From NCBI RefSeq assembly GCF_009910705.1, contig NZ_JAAAXJ010000003.1, positions 372,001 through 436,000 on the forward strand: 64,000 nucleotides of DNA. Reading direction: 5' to 3'. The DNA is from Microvirga arsenatis. Its GTDB lineage: Bacteria > Pseudomonadota > Alphaproteobacteria > Rhizobiales > Beijerinckiaceae. Positions 10,125-18,822 of this stretch are shown here, one piece after another. The stretch's first letter is position 1, and each line of letters opens with the position of its first letter. Under the pieces are notes generated by a model. That model did no database searches. It was given only the letters and a program-made list of their open reading frames with translations, and was not told the DNA's origin. Position numbers and translations under genes: made by a program.

Positions 10125-11267
10125 TCAGCGATCCTTCGGGTCGAGGGCGTCGCGCAAGCCGTCACCGATGAAGTTCAGGCAGAAGAGGATCGCGACAAGC
10201 GTGAGGGCGGGATAGACCAGCATCCATGTGGAGTCCTGGATGCTCTTGGCGCCTTCGGAGATCAGCACGCCCAGGCTGGTATAGGGCTCCTGAACGCCGA
10301 GGCCGAGGAAGGACAGGAAGCTTTCGAGCAGGATCACGCGCGGCACCATGAGGGTCATGTAGACCACCACGGGCCCGAGGGTGTTCGGGATCACGTGGCG
10401 GCGGATGATGCCCTTGGTCTCGACGCCAAGCGCCTCGGCGGCCTGCACGTATTCCTGCCGCTTGATCGAGAGCGTCTGACCGCGGACGATGCGCGCCATG
10501 TCGAGCCACTCGACGGCACCGACGGCCAGGAACACCAGCACGAAGTTGCGGCCGAAGAACACGACCAGCATAATCACGAAGAAGATGAAGGGCAGCGAGT
10601 AGAGAATGTCGACGATGCGCATCATCACGAGGTCGACACGCCCGCCGAGATAGCCCGAAGTCGCGCCGTAGACGACGCCGATGACGATGGCGACGAGAGT
10701 CGCCAGAAGACCGATGGCGAGGGAGACCTGTCCCGCCTTCATGGTGCGGGTGAGAAGATCTCGTCCGTTCGCCTCGGTACCGAAGAAAAAGTACTTCTTC
10801 TCGATCGGCACGTCGACCACGAGACGGCGTCCCTCGTCCTGGCGCTCCACCACCTGCGCGGTGCCGAAGAGATCGGAGCGCTCGAAATAGGCGAGCATCC
10901 GCTCATCGACAGGCCTCTGGCCAGTGCCGACGAGGGTCATGCGTACGACGTCGTCCTTGATCTCGATGTTCTCGGGTGTGGCCCTGACGCGGGATCCGAT
11001 GCGCTCGACTTGAGGCACGATCTGATCCGGCTTCGGGTAGGCGGTCAGGCTCGCCGGCGTGCGCACATAATCCGGGTACACGCGATCGAAGGGATGACCG
11101 GTGAAGAACGGGCCGAAGATGCAGGCGAGCGCGATCAGGCCTAAGATGATCATGCTCGCAACGGAGGCTTTGTTGCGCAGCAGACGGGCCCGGGCATCCG
11201 CCCAGAGCGAGCGGCCGACTACGGGTTCGTTGACAGGGATATCGGAGATGACGGCGCCTTCGGCCAT
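10125..11267 (-). CDS. Oligopeptide ABC transporter permease, OppC type, with enlarged periplasmic loop
   Basis: A 380-residue inner-membrane permease, about 80 residues longer than a typical OppC. TM1 lies near residues 35-55. After it comes an extra hydrophilic block (about 60-165) containing DQIVPQVERIGSRVRATPEN and ending at the family motif FFFGTEANGRDLLTRTMKAG. The rest is a standard BPD_transp_1 domain with the EAA loop (AAEALGVETKGIIRRHVIPN), which contacts the ATPase. The insert faces the periplasm and may touch the binding protein. The start follows the oppB stop by 9 bp. Substrate class is peptides by family; specificity is unknown. Confidence 0.92.
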   Translation of the reverse strand: MAEGAVISDIPVNEPVVGRSLWADARARLLRNKASVASMIILGLIALACIFGPFFTGHPFDRVYPDYVRTPASLTAYPKPDQIVPQVERIGSRVRATPENIEIKDDVVRMTLVGTGQRPVDERMLAYFERSDLFGTAQVVERQDEGRRLVVDVPIEKKYFFFGTEANGRDLLTRTMKAGQVSLAIGLLATLVAIVIGVVYGATSGYLGGRVDLVMMRIVDILYSLPFIFFVIMLVVFFGRNFVLVFLAVGAVEWLDMARIVRGQTLSIKRQEYVQAAEALGVETKGIIRRHVIPNTLGPVVVYMTLMVPRVILLESFLSFLGLGVQEPYTSLGVLISEGAKSIQDSTWMLVYPALTLVAILFCLNFIGDGLRDALDPKDR

Positions 11268-11276
11268 GGCTGAGCC

Positions 11277-12197
11277 TCAGTCGTAACGGACGCGGGGATC
11301 GATCACCGCATAGAGAATGTCGACGATCAGGTTGAAAATTAGCACGAACACCGCCACCACGACGACCGTGCCCATGACAAGGGTGTAGTCGCGGTTCAGC
11401 GCTGCCTCGACGAAGTAGCGGCCGACGCCGGGCAGGGCGAAGATCGTCTCTACCACTACGGAACCTGTAAGCAGGGCAGCGGCGGCGGGGCCGAGATAGG
11501 ACACCACCGGCAGGGCGGCGCCGCGCAGGGCGTGGCGCACGATCACCCACCGCGGCAGCCCGAGCGAGCGGAGGGTGCGGATGTGGTTCGAGCGCAGGTT
11601 CTCGATCATGGCCGCGCGGGTCATGCGGGCGATGATCGCGATCTGCGGCAGGGAGAGGGTGATGACCGGCAGGATCAGGTTGCGCGGCGCGCCCCCTGCC
11701 CAGCCTGCCACTGGCAGCAGGGCCAGCATGAGGCCGAAGACGATCTGCAGCACCGGCGCGATCACGAAGGTTGGGATCGTCAGGCCGAAGGTGCCGAGCC
11801 CGCTCACCATGTAGTCGATGGTGCTGTTCTGGCGGAAGGCCGCGATGGTGCCGAGCGTGCCGCCCACGATGATGGCGAGGCCGAGCGCCAGGGCGCCGAT
11901 CCGCATGGAGACGGGCAGGCCGTTGGCGAAGAGCTCGCCGACGCTGAAGTCGCGCATGATGAAGGAGGGGCCGAAATCGCCCTGAACCACGGCAGCGAGA
12001 TAGCGCAGGTATTGCTCGAAGAGCGGCCGGTCGAGGCCGTAGATCTTCTGCAGGTTCTCCATGACCTTCGCCTCGAGCGGGCGCTCCAGGTCGAACGGAC
12101 CGCCGGGTGCAAGCCGGATCAGGAAAAACGAGATCGTGATGATGATGAAGAGGGTCGGGATCGCCGAGAGGAGCCGGCGGAAAACGAAGGAGAGCAC
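11277..12197 (-). CDS. Oligopeptide ABC transporter permease, OppB type
   Basis: A 306-residue permease starting MLSFVFRRLLSAIPTLFIII, the canonical first helix of OppB/DppB, followed by ISFFLIRLAPGGPF. Six hydrophobic segments and the EAA motif region (RTLRSLGLPRWVIVRHALRG) complete the fold. The end LIFNLIVDILYAVIDPRVRYD is diagnostic for OppB. It pairs with OppC to form the translocation path. It lies 109 bp downstream of oppA, a gap with a strong stem-loop that probably sets the ratio of binding protein to membrane components. Confidence 0.93.
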   Translation of the reverse strand: MLSFVFRRLLSAIPTLFIIITISFFLIRLAPGGPFDLERPLEAKVMENLQKIYGLDRPLFEQYLRYLAAVVQGDFGPSFIMRDFSVGELFANGLPVSMRIGALALGLAIIVGGTLGTIAAFRQNSTIDYMVSGLGTFGLTIPTFVIAPVLQIVFGLMLALLPVAGWAGGAPRNLILPVITLSLPQIAIIARMTRAAMIENLRSNHIRTLRSLGLPRWVIVRHALRGAALPVVSYLGPAAAALLTGSVVVETIFALPGVGRYFVEAALNRDYTLVMGTVVVVAVFVLIFNLIVDILYAVIDPRVRYD

Positions 12198-12267
12198 GGG
12201 AACGACTCCGCTCTGAATATGCCCTCGGAGAGGGGGCAGCCTTGCCGGCTGTCGTCTTGATTCGTGA

Positions 12268-12293
12268 GCCGGGCGGCTGGAGGGCCGCCCGGC
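12268..12293 (-). promoter_or_regulatory. Intercistronic stem-loop between oppA and oppB
   Basis: A perfect 10-bp inverted repeat (GCCGGGCGGC and its complement) around a 6-nt loop, 14 bp past the oppA stop codon. No T-tract follows on the transcribed strand, so it is less likely a full terminator. Such hairpins after binding-protein genes commonly protect the 3' end of the upstream message, giving excess binding protein. The role is inference. Confidence 0.6.
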
Positions 12294-12306
12294 GATGCGA
12301 GGAAGC

Positions 12307-13899
12307 TTACTGCTTGATGGACAGGAAGCGGCTCGGATACACGCCAGAGATGTTCTGGTGGAAGCCGACGAGCTTGTCCGAGATCAGGTTCTTCGTGCTG
12401 TAGTGGAGCAGCGGGATCCACGGCTCCTCCTTCATGAAGATCTGCTCGGCCTGGAGCAGGTACTCGGCGCGCTTCTTGAGATCGGTCTCCTTGGCGGCCT
12501 TGTTCTTCATGAGGTCGTCGTACTGGGCGTTCTTCCACTTGCCGTAGTTGAAGCCCTTGTTGTCGCTCTCGAGCAGGAAGAGGAAGTTCTGCGGATCCGA
12601 GTAGTCGCCGATCCAGCCGTAGCGGGCAACGTCGAAGTCGCCGCCGTCGCGCAGATGCGCGAAGTGGGTCTTGGAGTCGGTGTTGATGAAGGAGGTCTCG
12701 ACGCCGAGCGCCTTCCACTGATCGGCAACGGCCACCACCGTGTTGCGGTTGTTGTCCGTGGTGTTGTAGCGGATCTCGACCTTCAGCGGCTTGCCGCCGG
12801 GGCCGTAGCCGGCTTCCTTGAGCAGAGCCTTCGCCTTATCCTCGCGGTCGATCGGCGACATGGTGGCGTATTCGGCCTGGGCCGGCTTGCCGTAGTTGCC
12901 GATGCCCGGGGGCACGAAGGAATAGGCCGGGATCATGGTGCCGCCCCAGATGCGCTCCGCAATGAACTCGCGGTCGATCGCCATGGAGAGCGCCTTGCGG
13001 ACGCGCACGTCATCGAACGGCGGCTTGGAGCTGTTCACCGGCAGAGCGTACACACCGAGATAAGGGCCGATCACGACCTGCTTGCCGAAGCGCTCCTTGA
13101 GAGCCTTCACCTGGTCGGCCGGAATGTCCGGGGTGGAATGGAGCTCGCCGGCCTGGAAGCGGCGGACGGCCGCGGCGAGGTCGGAGATCGGGTAGAACAT
13201 CACCTGGTCGATCTTGACGTTCGCGGCGTCATGGAAGTGGGGGTTCTTCACCACCTTGATGTGGGAGTTCGGAACGAACTCGGCCAGCGTGTAGGCGCCG
13301 TTGGACACCAGGTTGCCGGGCTTCACGTAGTCCTTGCCGAACTTCTCGACCGAGGCCTGATGGACGGGGAGGCCCGTCTGGTGGGTCAGCTGCTCGATGA
13401 AGTAGGGGGTCGGCTGCTCGAGGCGGATCTCGAGGGTGCGGTCGTCCACCGCCTTCACGCCGAGCTCCTCAGGCTTGGCCTGGCCCTTGTTGACCTTTTC
13501 GGCGTTCAGGATCGGGTAGAGAATGTTGGCGTACTTGGCGCCGGTTTCCGGATTCATGATCCGGCGATAGGCGAACACGAAGTCCGATGCCTTCAAGGGG
13601 TCGCCGTTGGACCACTTGGCGTTCGCCCGCAGGGTGAAGCGGTAGGTCTTGCCGTCGTCGGACATCTCCCACTTCTCGGCAACGCCGGGCACCACTTCGC
13701 CCTTGTTGTTCTTGATCACGAGACCTTCGTAGAGGTCGCGCAGAACGTGGGACTCGCCCACGGTAGAGGTCTTGTGGACGTCGAGCGTTTCCGGCTCGCC
13801 GTCATTGCCGCGATGGTAGACCACCTGCGCGACGGCGAAGCTCGAGAAAGCTACCGTTGCGGCAGCCGCCAGAGCGGTACGTTTCAGCCATGATGACAT
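12307..13899 (-). CDS. Peptide ABC transporter substrate-binding protein, OppA type
   Basis: A 530-residue SBP_bac_5 protein. Residues 1-24 (MSSWLKRTALAAAATVAFSS to FAVA) form a signal peptide, and the mature start VYHRGNDGEPETLDVHKTST is the OppA/MppA signature. Further family blocks are RDLYEGLVIKNNKGEVVPGVAEKW, the hinge around YRRIMNPETGAKYAN, and the C-terminal EAGYGPGGKPLKVEIRYNTT. OppA-type proteins bind 2- to 5-residue peptides, and MppA-type proteins bind murein tripeptide, so cell-wall peptide recycling is an alternative. It is the first gene of the opp operon. The AT-rich 169 bp upstream, ending at the convergently unrelated GlcG-like gene, hold the promoter. Confidence 0.93.
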   Translation of the reverse strand: MSSWLKRTALAAAATVAFSSFAVAQVVYHRGNDGEPETLDVHKTSTVGESHVLRDLYEGLVIKNNKGEVVPGVAEKWEMSDDGKTYRFTLRANAKWSNGDPLKASDFVFAYRRIMNPETGAKYANILYPILNAEKVNKGQAKPEELGVKAVDDRTLEIRLEQPTPYFIEQLTHQTGLPVHQASVEKFGKDYVKPGNLVSNGAYTLAEFVPNSHIKVVKNPHFHDAANVKIDQVMFYPISDLAAAVRRFQAGELHSTPDIPADQVKALKERFGKQVVIGPYLGVYALPVNSSKPPFDDVRVRKALSMAIDREFIAERIWGGTMIPAYSFVPPGIGNYGKPAQAEYATMSPIDREDKAKALLKEAGYGPGGKPLKVEIRYNTTDNNRNTVVAVADQWKALGVETSFINTDSKTHFAHLRDGGDFDVARYGWIGDYSDPQNFLFLLESDNKGFNYGKWKNAQYDDLMKNKAAKETDLKKRAEYLLQAEQIFMKEEPWIPLLHYSTKNLISDKLVGFHQNISGVYPSRFLSIKQ

Positions 13900-13957
13900 T
13901 GGACGCGTTCCCTTTCTGATTATCTCAGGGTTTTTGAATGTCTTCGGTCAGAGCCGG

Positions 13958-13978
13958 TAGGGCAGTAACCTTGCCCTA
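13958..13978. promoter_or_regulatory. Inverted repeat in the opp promoter region
   Basis: Perfect 7-bp arms TAGGGCA and TGCCCTA separated by 7 nt, 59 bp upstream of the oppA start. They lie in a markedly AT-rich stretch compared with the rest of the window. A second palindrome, GTTGAT-CA-ATCAAC, sits just beyond at about 13982-13995. Either could be an operator for a dimeric regulator or a leader hairpin. No specific regulator can be named. Confidence 0.35.
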
Positions 13979-14068
13979 TTTGTTGATCAATCAACTGTTT
14001 ATGTCCAGTACTATCCAAAAAATTAAGAATTTTCTGAAATCGCAAAGGCTTAGCTTTGTGGAGAAACT

Positions 14069-14524
14069 TCAGGCGCCCGTGTCGAACACCAGTCCGGCCG
14101 CTTTGATGCCGCCCGCCGCGGCGATTTCGTCGTTGTCGGAGGTGTCGCCGGAGACGCCGACGGCGCCCAGAATCCGGCCCTGGCCGTCCTTGATCAGCAC
14201 GCCGCCCGGCACGGGAACGAGCTGCCCGCCCACCGCTTCGGTGGCCGAGGCGATGAAGTAGGGGCGGTCCACCGCCATCTTGTGAAGAGCGCGGGAGCCG
14301 ACGCCGAGCGCCAGGGCGCCGTAGGCCTTGCCCATGGCGATCTCCGCGCGCTTGAGGCTGGTGCCATCCTCCGCGAGAAGGGCCTTGAGGGCGCCGCGCG
14401 CATCGTAGACCACCACCGCGAGCGGCTTGAAGGACTGCTCGCGCGCGGTCTTGAGGGTGGCGGTGGCGATGGTCTGGGCGGCTTCAAGGGTGAGATCGGT
14501 CACGCGGCTGCTCCACTCGATCAA
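14069..14524 (-). CDS. GlcG/HbpS-family (DUF336) protein
   Basis: A 151-residue protein of the heme-degrading/GlcG family. It is recognised by LTLEAAQTIATATLKTARE, the strand LAVVVYDARGALKALLAEDG, the block AEIAMGKAYGALALG, and the C-terminal GGVLIKDGQGRILGAVGVSG followed by SDNDEIAAAGG. Members bind heme or small ligands in some lineages, and many are functionally uncharacterised neighbours of oxidation pathways. A GTG start at 14503 (VTDLTLE) is a plausible alternative to the ATG at 14524, since the first seven residues are not family-like. It lies 24 bp downstream of puuD on the same strand and is probably co-transcribed, which could link it to the heme-dependent urate oxidase. Confidence 0.82.
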   Translation of the reverse strand: MIEWSSRVTDLTLEAAQTIATATLKTAREQSFKPLAVVVYDARGALKALLAEDGTSLKRAEIAMGKAYGALALGVGSRALHKMAVDRPYFIASATEAVGGQLVPVPGGVLIKDGQGRILGAVGVSGDTSDNDEIAAAGGIKAAGLVFDTGA

Positions 14525-14548
14525 GGTTGACGGTGCGGTAGCACAAAA

Positions 14549-15775
14549 TCAGCGGGCTGCAACATCCCGTGTTGCCAGCCAGGTTGCCACAGCCCTGCGC
14601 TCGTCCACGGTCATTTCCGTGATGTTGTTGGGCGGCATGGCGTGGGTGAGCACGCTCTGCACGCGGATGATCTCCGCATGGCGGGCGATCTCCTCGGGCG
14701 TGTCGAGGCGCACCCCCTTCGGGGCGGCGGGAATGCCGTCCCAGACGGGCTCGGCCGCGTGGCACATGGAGCAGCGGGACTGAATGGCCAGAACGGCCTC
14801 GTCGAAGGAGGCCGAGACCGTCTCGGCCGTTGGGTTGGCCGGCGCCTGGGCCATGTTGGCGTTGCCGGGCTTGCCGAGGATGGACAGCCAGATCGCCAGC
14901 GCGATGGAGGCCGCGGCCACCCCCCAGGTCCACCAGGGCGAGCCCTTCCCGGCATGCTGGGAGTTGAAGAAATGCCGGATCGCGGCCCCAGCGATCACGA
15001 TCAGCCCGACAATGCCGACCGAATAAGCCGAGGACCACGCCAGGGGGTAGTGGTTCGACAGCATCAGGAAGATGACAGGCAGCGTCAGGTAGTTGTTGTG
15101 GGTCGAGCGCAGCTTGGCTTCCTTGCCGAGCTTGGGATCGGGCGAGCCCCCGGCCAGCAGGGTGGCTACCACCTTCTTCTGGTTCGGGATGATCACGAAG
15201 AACACACTGGCCGACATCCAGGTGGCGATCATCGCGCCCGTATGCAGGAAGGCGGCGCGGCCGTTGAAGACCTGCGTGAAGGCGAAGGCGGCCAGGAGGA
15301 TGTAGAGGAAGAGCACCACACCAAGCGCCACCCCGTTCCCGCCGAGAGGGGAGCGGCACAGGCCTTCATAGACGAGCCAGCTCAGGGCGAGGCCGCCGAT
15401 GCCGATGGCGGCGGCCTGCCAGGGGGTCAGGGCGCGCACGGCCGGATCGATGGTGTAGATGTCGGCCTGAAGATAATAGACCCACACGATCAGGAAGAAC
15501 CCGCTGATCCAGGTCGAGTAGCTCTCCCACTTGAACCAGGTCAGCTCCTTCGGCAGTTCCGGCGGCGCAACCAGATACTTGCGCATGTTGTAGAACCCGC
15601 CGCCATGGACCTGCCAAGCCTCGCCGCCGACACCCTCCGGCAGACCCTCCCGCTTCTTCAAGCTGAGGTCCAAGTGGATGAAGTAGAAGGACGAGCCGAT
15701 CCATGCGATGGCCGTAATCACGTGAACCCAGCGGATGATCTGGCTGATCCATTCGGAGATTTGCGGGTCGATCAT
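14549..15775 (-). CDS. puuD: Membrane-bound cytochrome-c urate oxidase (urate hydroxylase PuuD)
   Basis: A 408-residue protein that starts MIDPQISEWISQIIRWVHVI. About eight transmembrane helices cover residues 10-320, including the motif VHVITAIAWIGSSFYFIHLD, then a C-terminal cytochrome c domain. That domain has the heme site CSMCH and a distal Met in HAMPPNNITEM. This is the domain order of PuuD, shown in Agrobacterium to oxidise urate to 5-hydroxyisourate while passing electrons to the respiratory chain, without making hydrogen peroxide. The neighbours encode the next two or three steps of urate breakdown. ATG at 15775 is preferred over 15805, which adds ten polar residues. It is divergent from uraH. 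Confidence 0.93.
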   Translation of the reverse strand: MIDPQISEWISQIIRWVHVITAIAWIGSSFYFIHLDLSLKKREGLPEGVGGEAWQVHGGGFYNMRKYLVAPPELPKELTWFKWESYSTWISGFFLIVWVYYLQADIYTIDPAVRALTPWQAAAIGIGGLALSWLVYEGLCRSPLGGNGVALGVVLFLYILLAAFAFTQVFNGRAAFLHTGAMIATWMSASVFFVIIPNQKKVVATLLAGGSPDPKLGKEAKLRSTHNNYLTLPVIFLMLSNHYPLAWSSAYSVGIVGLIVIAGAAIRHFFNSQHAGKGSPWWTWGVAAASIALAIWLSILGKPGNANMAQAPANPTAETVSASFDEAVLAIQSRCSMCHAAEPVWDGIPAAPKGVRLDTPEEIARHAEIIRVQSVLTHAMPPNNITEMTVDERRAVATWLATRDVAAR

Positions 15776-15979
15776 GCAGTCACTTGAAGAGTGGGAGAAA
15801 GGCATAGCCTAGGGCGGCATCCCCGTTTGCGATAGGCCGAGGCTCCGGCTTTTTCAACAGGAACCCTGTCCCCGAATCTGGCCTTTTCCGCAGAAGGGGC
15901 GTGCACTGCGGCTTGACGCCGAAGGCTCGGCCTCAAAAGATTCAGGCTGAAAGACACCGTTCTCCACCCGCGAGGTCCC

Positions 15980-16333
15980 ATGGGGCGCCTGTCCACTCAC
16001 GTTCTCGACACCGCCAACGGCAAGCCGGCGCGCGGCATCGCCGTCGAGCTTTTCGCCATTGAAGGCGCACAGCGCCGCTCCGTCGTGCGCACCCTCACCA
16101 ATGCGGACGGGCGCACGGACTCGCCCCTGATGATCGGCGACGCCTTCCGGACGGGCACCTACGAGCTCGTCTTCGAGGTCGGCGCCTACTTCAAGGCCCT
16201 CGGCACGGCCACGGCCGATCCGCCGTTCCTGGATGTCGTTCCGATCCGCTTCACCATCGCCGAGCCCGACGGGCATTACCACGTTCCGCTCCTCGTCTCG
16301 CCCTGGAGCTACTCCACCTATCGAGGAAGCTAA
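15980..16333 (+). CDS. uraH: 5-hydroxyisourate hydrolase (transthyretin-like)
   Basis: A 117-residue protein of the transthyretin-related family. It begins [20 protein letters not shown], carrying the conserved THVLD..G.PA motif with a catalytic His, and ends with the invariant C-terminal tetrapeptide [23 protein letters not shown] contains a second catalytic His. It hydrolyses 5-hydroxyisourate, the unstable product of the urate oxidase, to OHCU. The next gene begins 3 bp after its stop codon, so the two are translationally linked. No signal peptide is present, so it acts in the cytoplasm. Confidence 0.95.
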   Translation: MGRLSTHVLDTANGKPARGIAVELFAIEGAQRRSVVRTLTNADGRTDSPLMIGDAFRTGTYELVFEVGAYFKALGTATADPPFLDVVPIRFTIAEPDGHYHVPLLVSPWSYSTYRGS

Positions 16334-16336
16334 AAA

Positions 16337-17779
16337 GTGCCGCAGACCTCCTATCCCCGCGACCTCGTCGGCTATGGCCGCAATCCGCCCCATCCGCGGT
16401 GGCCGAACGGCGCCCGCATCTGCGTCCAGTTCGTAATCAATTACGAGGAGGGCGGTGAGAACAATATCCTCCACGGCGACCGCGCCTCCGAGGCCTTCCT
16501 GTCCGAGATCGTGGGTGCGCAGCCCTGGCCCGGGCAGCGGCACATGAGCATGGAGTCGATCTACGAGTACGGCTCCCGCGCCGGCTTCTGGCGCCTCTGG
16601 CGGATGTTCACCGAGCGCAGGATGCCGGTCACGGTCTATGGCGTCGCCACCGCCCTGATGCGCAATCCCGAGGCGGTCGCGGCCATGAAGGAGGCCGGGT
16701 GGGAAATCGCGAGCCACGGGCTCAAGTGGATCGATTACCGGGATTTCTCCTCCGAGGAGGAGCGGGCGCACATGAAGGAGGCGATCCGGATCCACACCGA
16801 AGTGACGGGCGAGCGGCCGCTCGGCTGGTATACGGGACGCACCTCGGAGCACACCAACCGCCTTGTGGCGGAGGAGGGCGGCTTCCTCTACAGCGCCGAT
16901 TCCTATGCCGACGAGCTGCCCTATTGGGAGCAGCACGGCGACCGGCATCAGCTCATCGTGCCCTATACGCTCGATGCCAACGACATGCGCTTTGCGACCC
17001 CGCAGGGCTTCAACGCAGGCGACCAGTTCTTCGCCTATCTCAAGGATTCGTTCGACACCCTCTATGCGGAGGGCGAGACGGTGCCGAAGATGCTCTCGAT
17101 CGGCCTCCATTGCCGTCTCGTCGGCCGCCCCGGACGGGCCGCGGCGCTCGCGCGGTTCCTGGACTACGTGGCCTCCCACGACCATGTCTGGGTGGCCAAG
17201 CGCATCGACATCGCCCGGCACTGGATCCGCCATCACCGCTCGGCGAGCCTGAAGCCCAGCGCCATGAGCCGCGCGATGTTCGTGGAACTCTTCGGCGACA
17301 TCTTCGAGCATTCGCCCTGGATTGCCGAGCGTGCCTACGATGCCGGCCTGACCTCCGGGCAGGACACGGCGGAGGGGCTGCATGCCGCCATGGTTCACGT
17401 GCTGTCCGAGGTGAGCCGCGGGCAGAAGCTCGCACTCATCAACGCGCATCCCGATCTCGCCGGGCGCCTGAAGCTTGCCGACCTCACCGCGGATTCCCGA
17501 AACGAGCAATCCTCGGCGGGGCTCGACAGCCTGACGGAGGAGGAGCGCGACCGCTTCCTCGCCCTCAACGACCTCTACAAGGAGAAATTCGGCTTCCCCT
17601 TCATCATGGCGGTCAAGGGACGCTCGAAGGACGAGATCCTGGCCGCCTTCGAGGAGCGGCTGGAGCACGATCCCGAACGCGAGTTCGATGCTGCGGTGGT
17701 CCAGATCGAGCTGATCGCGCTTCTGCGGCTCAAGGACCGGCTGCCCTCGCTCGCGGATGTCTTCTCGAGCCTGGCTTAA
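16337..17779 (+). CDS. Bifunctional PuuE-type allantoinase / OHCU decarboxylase (UraD) fusion
   Basis: A 480-residue protein made of two enzymes. Residues 1 to about 305 form a polysaccharide-deacetylase-fold, cofactor-independent allantoinase (PuuE): YPRDLVGYGRNPPHPRWPNG, QFVINYEEGGENN, SHGLKWIDY, GWYTGRTSEHT. Residues about 310-480 form UraD: NAHPDLAGRL, LTADSRNEQSSAGLDSL and FGFPFIMAVKGR with its active-site His and Glu. Together they turn OHCU into S-allantoin and open the ring to allantoate. The start is GTG at 16337, 3 bp after uraH. With PuuD and UraH, the locus encodes the whole route from urate to allantoate. A downstream allantoicase or amidohydrolase is not in this window. Confidence 0.93.
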   Translation: MPQTSYPRDLVGYGRNPPHPRWPNGARICVQFVINYEEGGENNILHGDRASEAFLSEIVGAQPWPGQRHMSMESIYEYGSRAGFWRLWRMFTERRMPVTVYGVATALMRNPEAVAAMKEAGWEIASHGLKWIDYRDFSSEEERAHMKEAIRIHTEVTGERPLGWYTGRTSEHTNRLVAEEGGFLYSADSYADELPYWEQHGDRHQLIVPYTLDANDMRFATPQGFNAGDQFFAYLKDSFDTLYAEGETVPKMLSIGLHCRLVGRPGRAAALARFLDYVASHDHVWVAKRIDIARHWIRHHRSASLKPSAMSRAMFVELFGDIFEHSPWIAERAYDAGLTSGQDTAEGLHAAMVHVLSEVSRGQKLALINAHPDLAGRLKLADLTADSRNEQSSAGLDSLTEEERDRFLALNDLYKEKFGFPFIMAVKGRSKDEILAAFEERLEHDPEREFDAAVVQIELIALLRLKDRLPSLADVFSSLA

Positions 17780-17856
17780 GCGGAACCGTTCCAGGCAATC
17801 GTGCGTCTTCGTCTCAGCTTGGCCATCGCCAACCGGCCAGACGAGAGGAGGACGAC

Positions 17857-18303
17857 ATGGGTCTGTTCAAGTTCATCAAGGATGCGGGCGCAAAGATCTT
17901 TGGCGGCAGCGCTGCCGCCGCCACCCCGGAGAAGCTGCAGCAGGAGGTCCAGGGCCATGGCTTCGACGCCAGCAAGCTCGGGATTCAGGTCGAGGGCGAC
18001 CGGGTGAAGCTCTCGGGGCAGGCGACGAACCAGGAGGAGGCCGAGAAGATCATCCTGTCCCTCGGCAACACCTACGGCGTCGCCGAAGTGGACACGTCGG
18101 ATCTTCAGGTTCAGCAGCCGTCGGCACCCTCGACCATGTACACGGTCCAGAAGGGCGACACCCTCTGGGAGATCGCCGAGAAGCATTACGGCAAGGGCAA
18201 GGGCGCGAAGTACACGGAGATCGTCAAGGCCAATTCGCCGCCGGTCAAGGACCCGGACATGATCCAGCCCGGCTGGGTGCTGCGGATCCCGCCTCTCCCG
18301 TAG
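17857..18303 (+). CDS. BON and LysM domain protein (Kbp/YgaU-like)
   Basis: A 148-residue protein with a BON domain (about residues 23-85, GIQVEGDRVKLSGQATNQEE) and a C-terminal LysM domain (about 94-145, YTVQKGDTLWEIAEKHYGKG and MIQPGWVLRIP). This matches E. coli Kbp (YgaU, about 149 residues), a cytoplasmic potassium-binding protein induced by osmotic stress. The N-terminus MGLFKFIKDAGAKIFG is amphipathic and not a signal peptide, which supports the Kbp reading over a peptidoglycan-binding one. A strong GAGAGGAGG ribosome site precedes ATG 17857. It is separated by 77 bp from the urate genes and probably has its own promoter. Confidence 0.87.
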   Translation: MGLFKFIKDAGAKIFGGSAAAATPEKLQQEVQGHGFDASKLGIQVEGDRVKLSGQATNQEEAEKIILSLGNTYGVAEVDTSDLQVQQPSAPSTMYTVQKGDTLWEIAEKHYGKGKGAKYTEIVKANSPPVKDPDMIQPGWVLRIPPLP

Positions 18304-18370
18304 GACTTCTGCCGATTGCGCTCCTCCCTGCGGTGCCGGTATGAGACTTGTGACCCAAGGAGGATATCTG

Positions 18371-18688
18371 ATGAGCCAAGAGCCGAAAGTCGTCGATCTC
18401 GACCGCGAGGCGGTCAAGGAGGGGCTGCACAGCGGCACCCTCGTCCTGATCGACGTCCGCGAGCCGCACGAGTTCGCCGCCGGGCACATTCCCGGCGCGG
18501 TCTCTCACCCGCTCTCGTCCTTCGACCCGGCGGCTCTGCCGGAAGGCAAGCGAATCGTCTTCTCCTGCGCCGCCGGCGTCCGGTCGGTAAGGGCGATCGA
18601 GTTCGCGCAGGCCGCCGGTCGCGACATCCGCGAGCACTACAAGGGCGGCTTCAAGGACTGGGCCGCGGCCGGAGAGCCTGTGGAATGA
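18371..18688 (+). CDS. Single-domain rhodanese-like protein
   Basis: A 105-residue rhodanese domain with LVLIDVREPHEFAAGHIPGA (the CH2A motif) and the active-site loop CAAGVRSVRA with the catalytic Cys. That six-residue loop favours sulfur transfer over phosphatase activity. The downstream GGFKDWAAAGEPV is also typical. Small stand-alone rhodaneses (GlpE/PspE-like) pass persulfide sulfur to thiol acceptors. There is no signal peptide. The start ATG at 18371 follows an excellent AAGGAGG site at 18359-18365. It lies between the Kbp-like and cytochrome genes. Confidence 0.9.
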   Translation: MSQEPKVVDLDREAVKEGLHSGTLVLIDVREPHEFAAGHIPGAVSHPLSSFDPAALPEGKRIVFSCAAGVRSVRAIEFAQAAGRDIREHYKGGFKDWAAAGEPVE

Positions 18689-18822
18689 TGCTGGCGCAGG
18701 GTCAGTTCACATAGATGTGTTCTAAAGTAGAGTGCTCAAGCTTTCCAGGATGTGCCCTAATGCCGGCCAGACGAGGGTGGTTCGTAGGGAGACCGCCCGT
18801 CGCACCCATGGGGGAACAATAG

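Noticed and set aside
13982-13995. GTTGATCAATCAAC palindrome as an operator for a named regulator
   Set aside because: It is a short, AT-rich palindrome that could occur by chance in this AT-rich stretch; no regulator consensus fits, so it was only mentioned with the opp inverted repeat.
15854-17668. A 604-codon open frame on the minus strand across uraH and the PuuE-UraD gene
   Set aside because: It is antisense to two genes with clear family motifs, has no recognisable domain, and shows the His/Arg/Gly-rich composition expected of shadow frames in GC-rich DNA.
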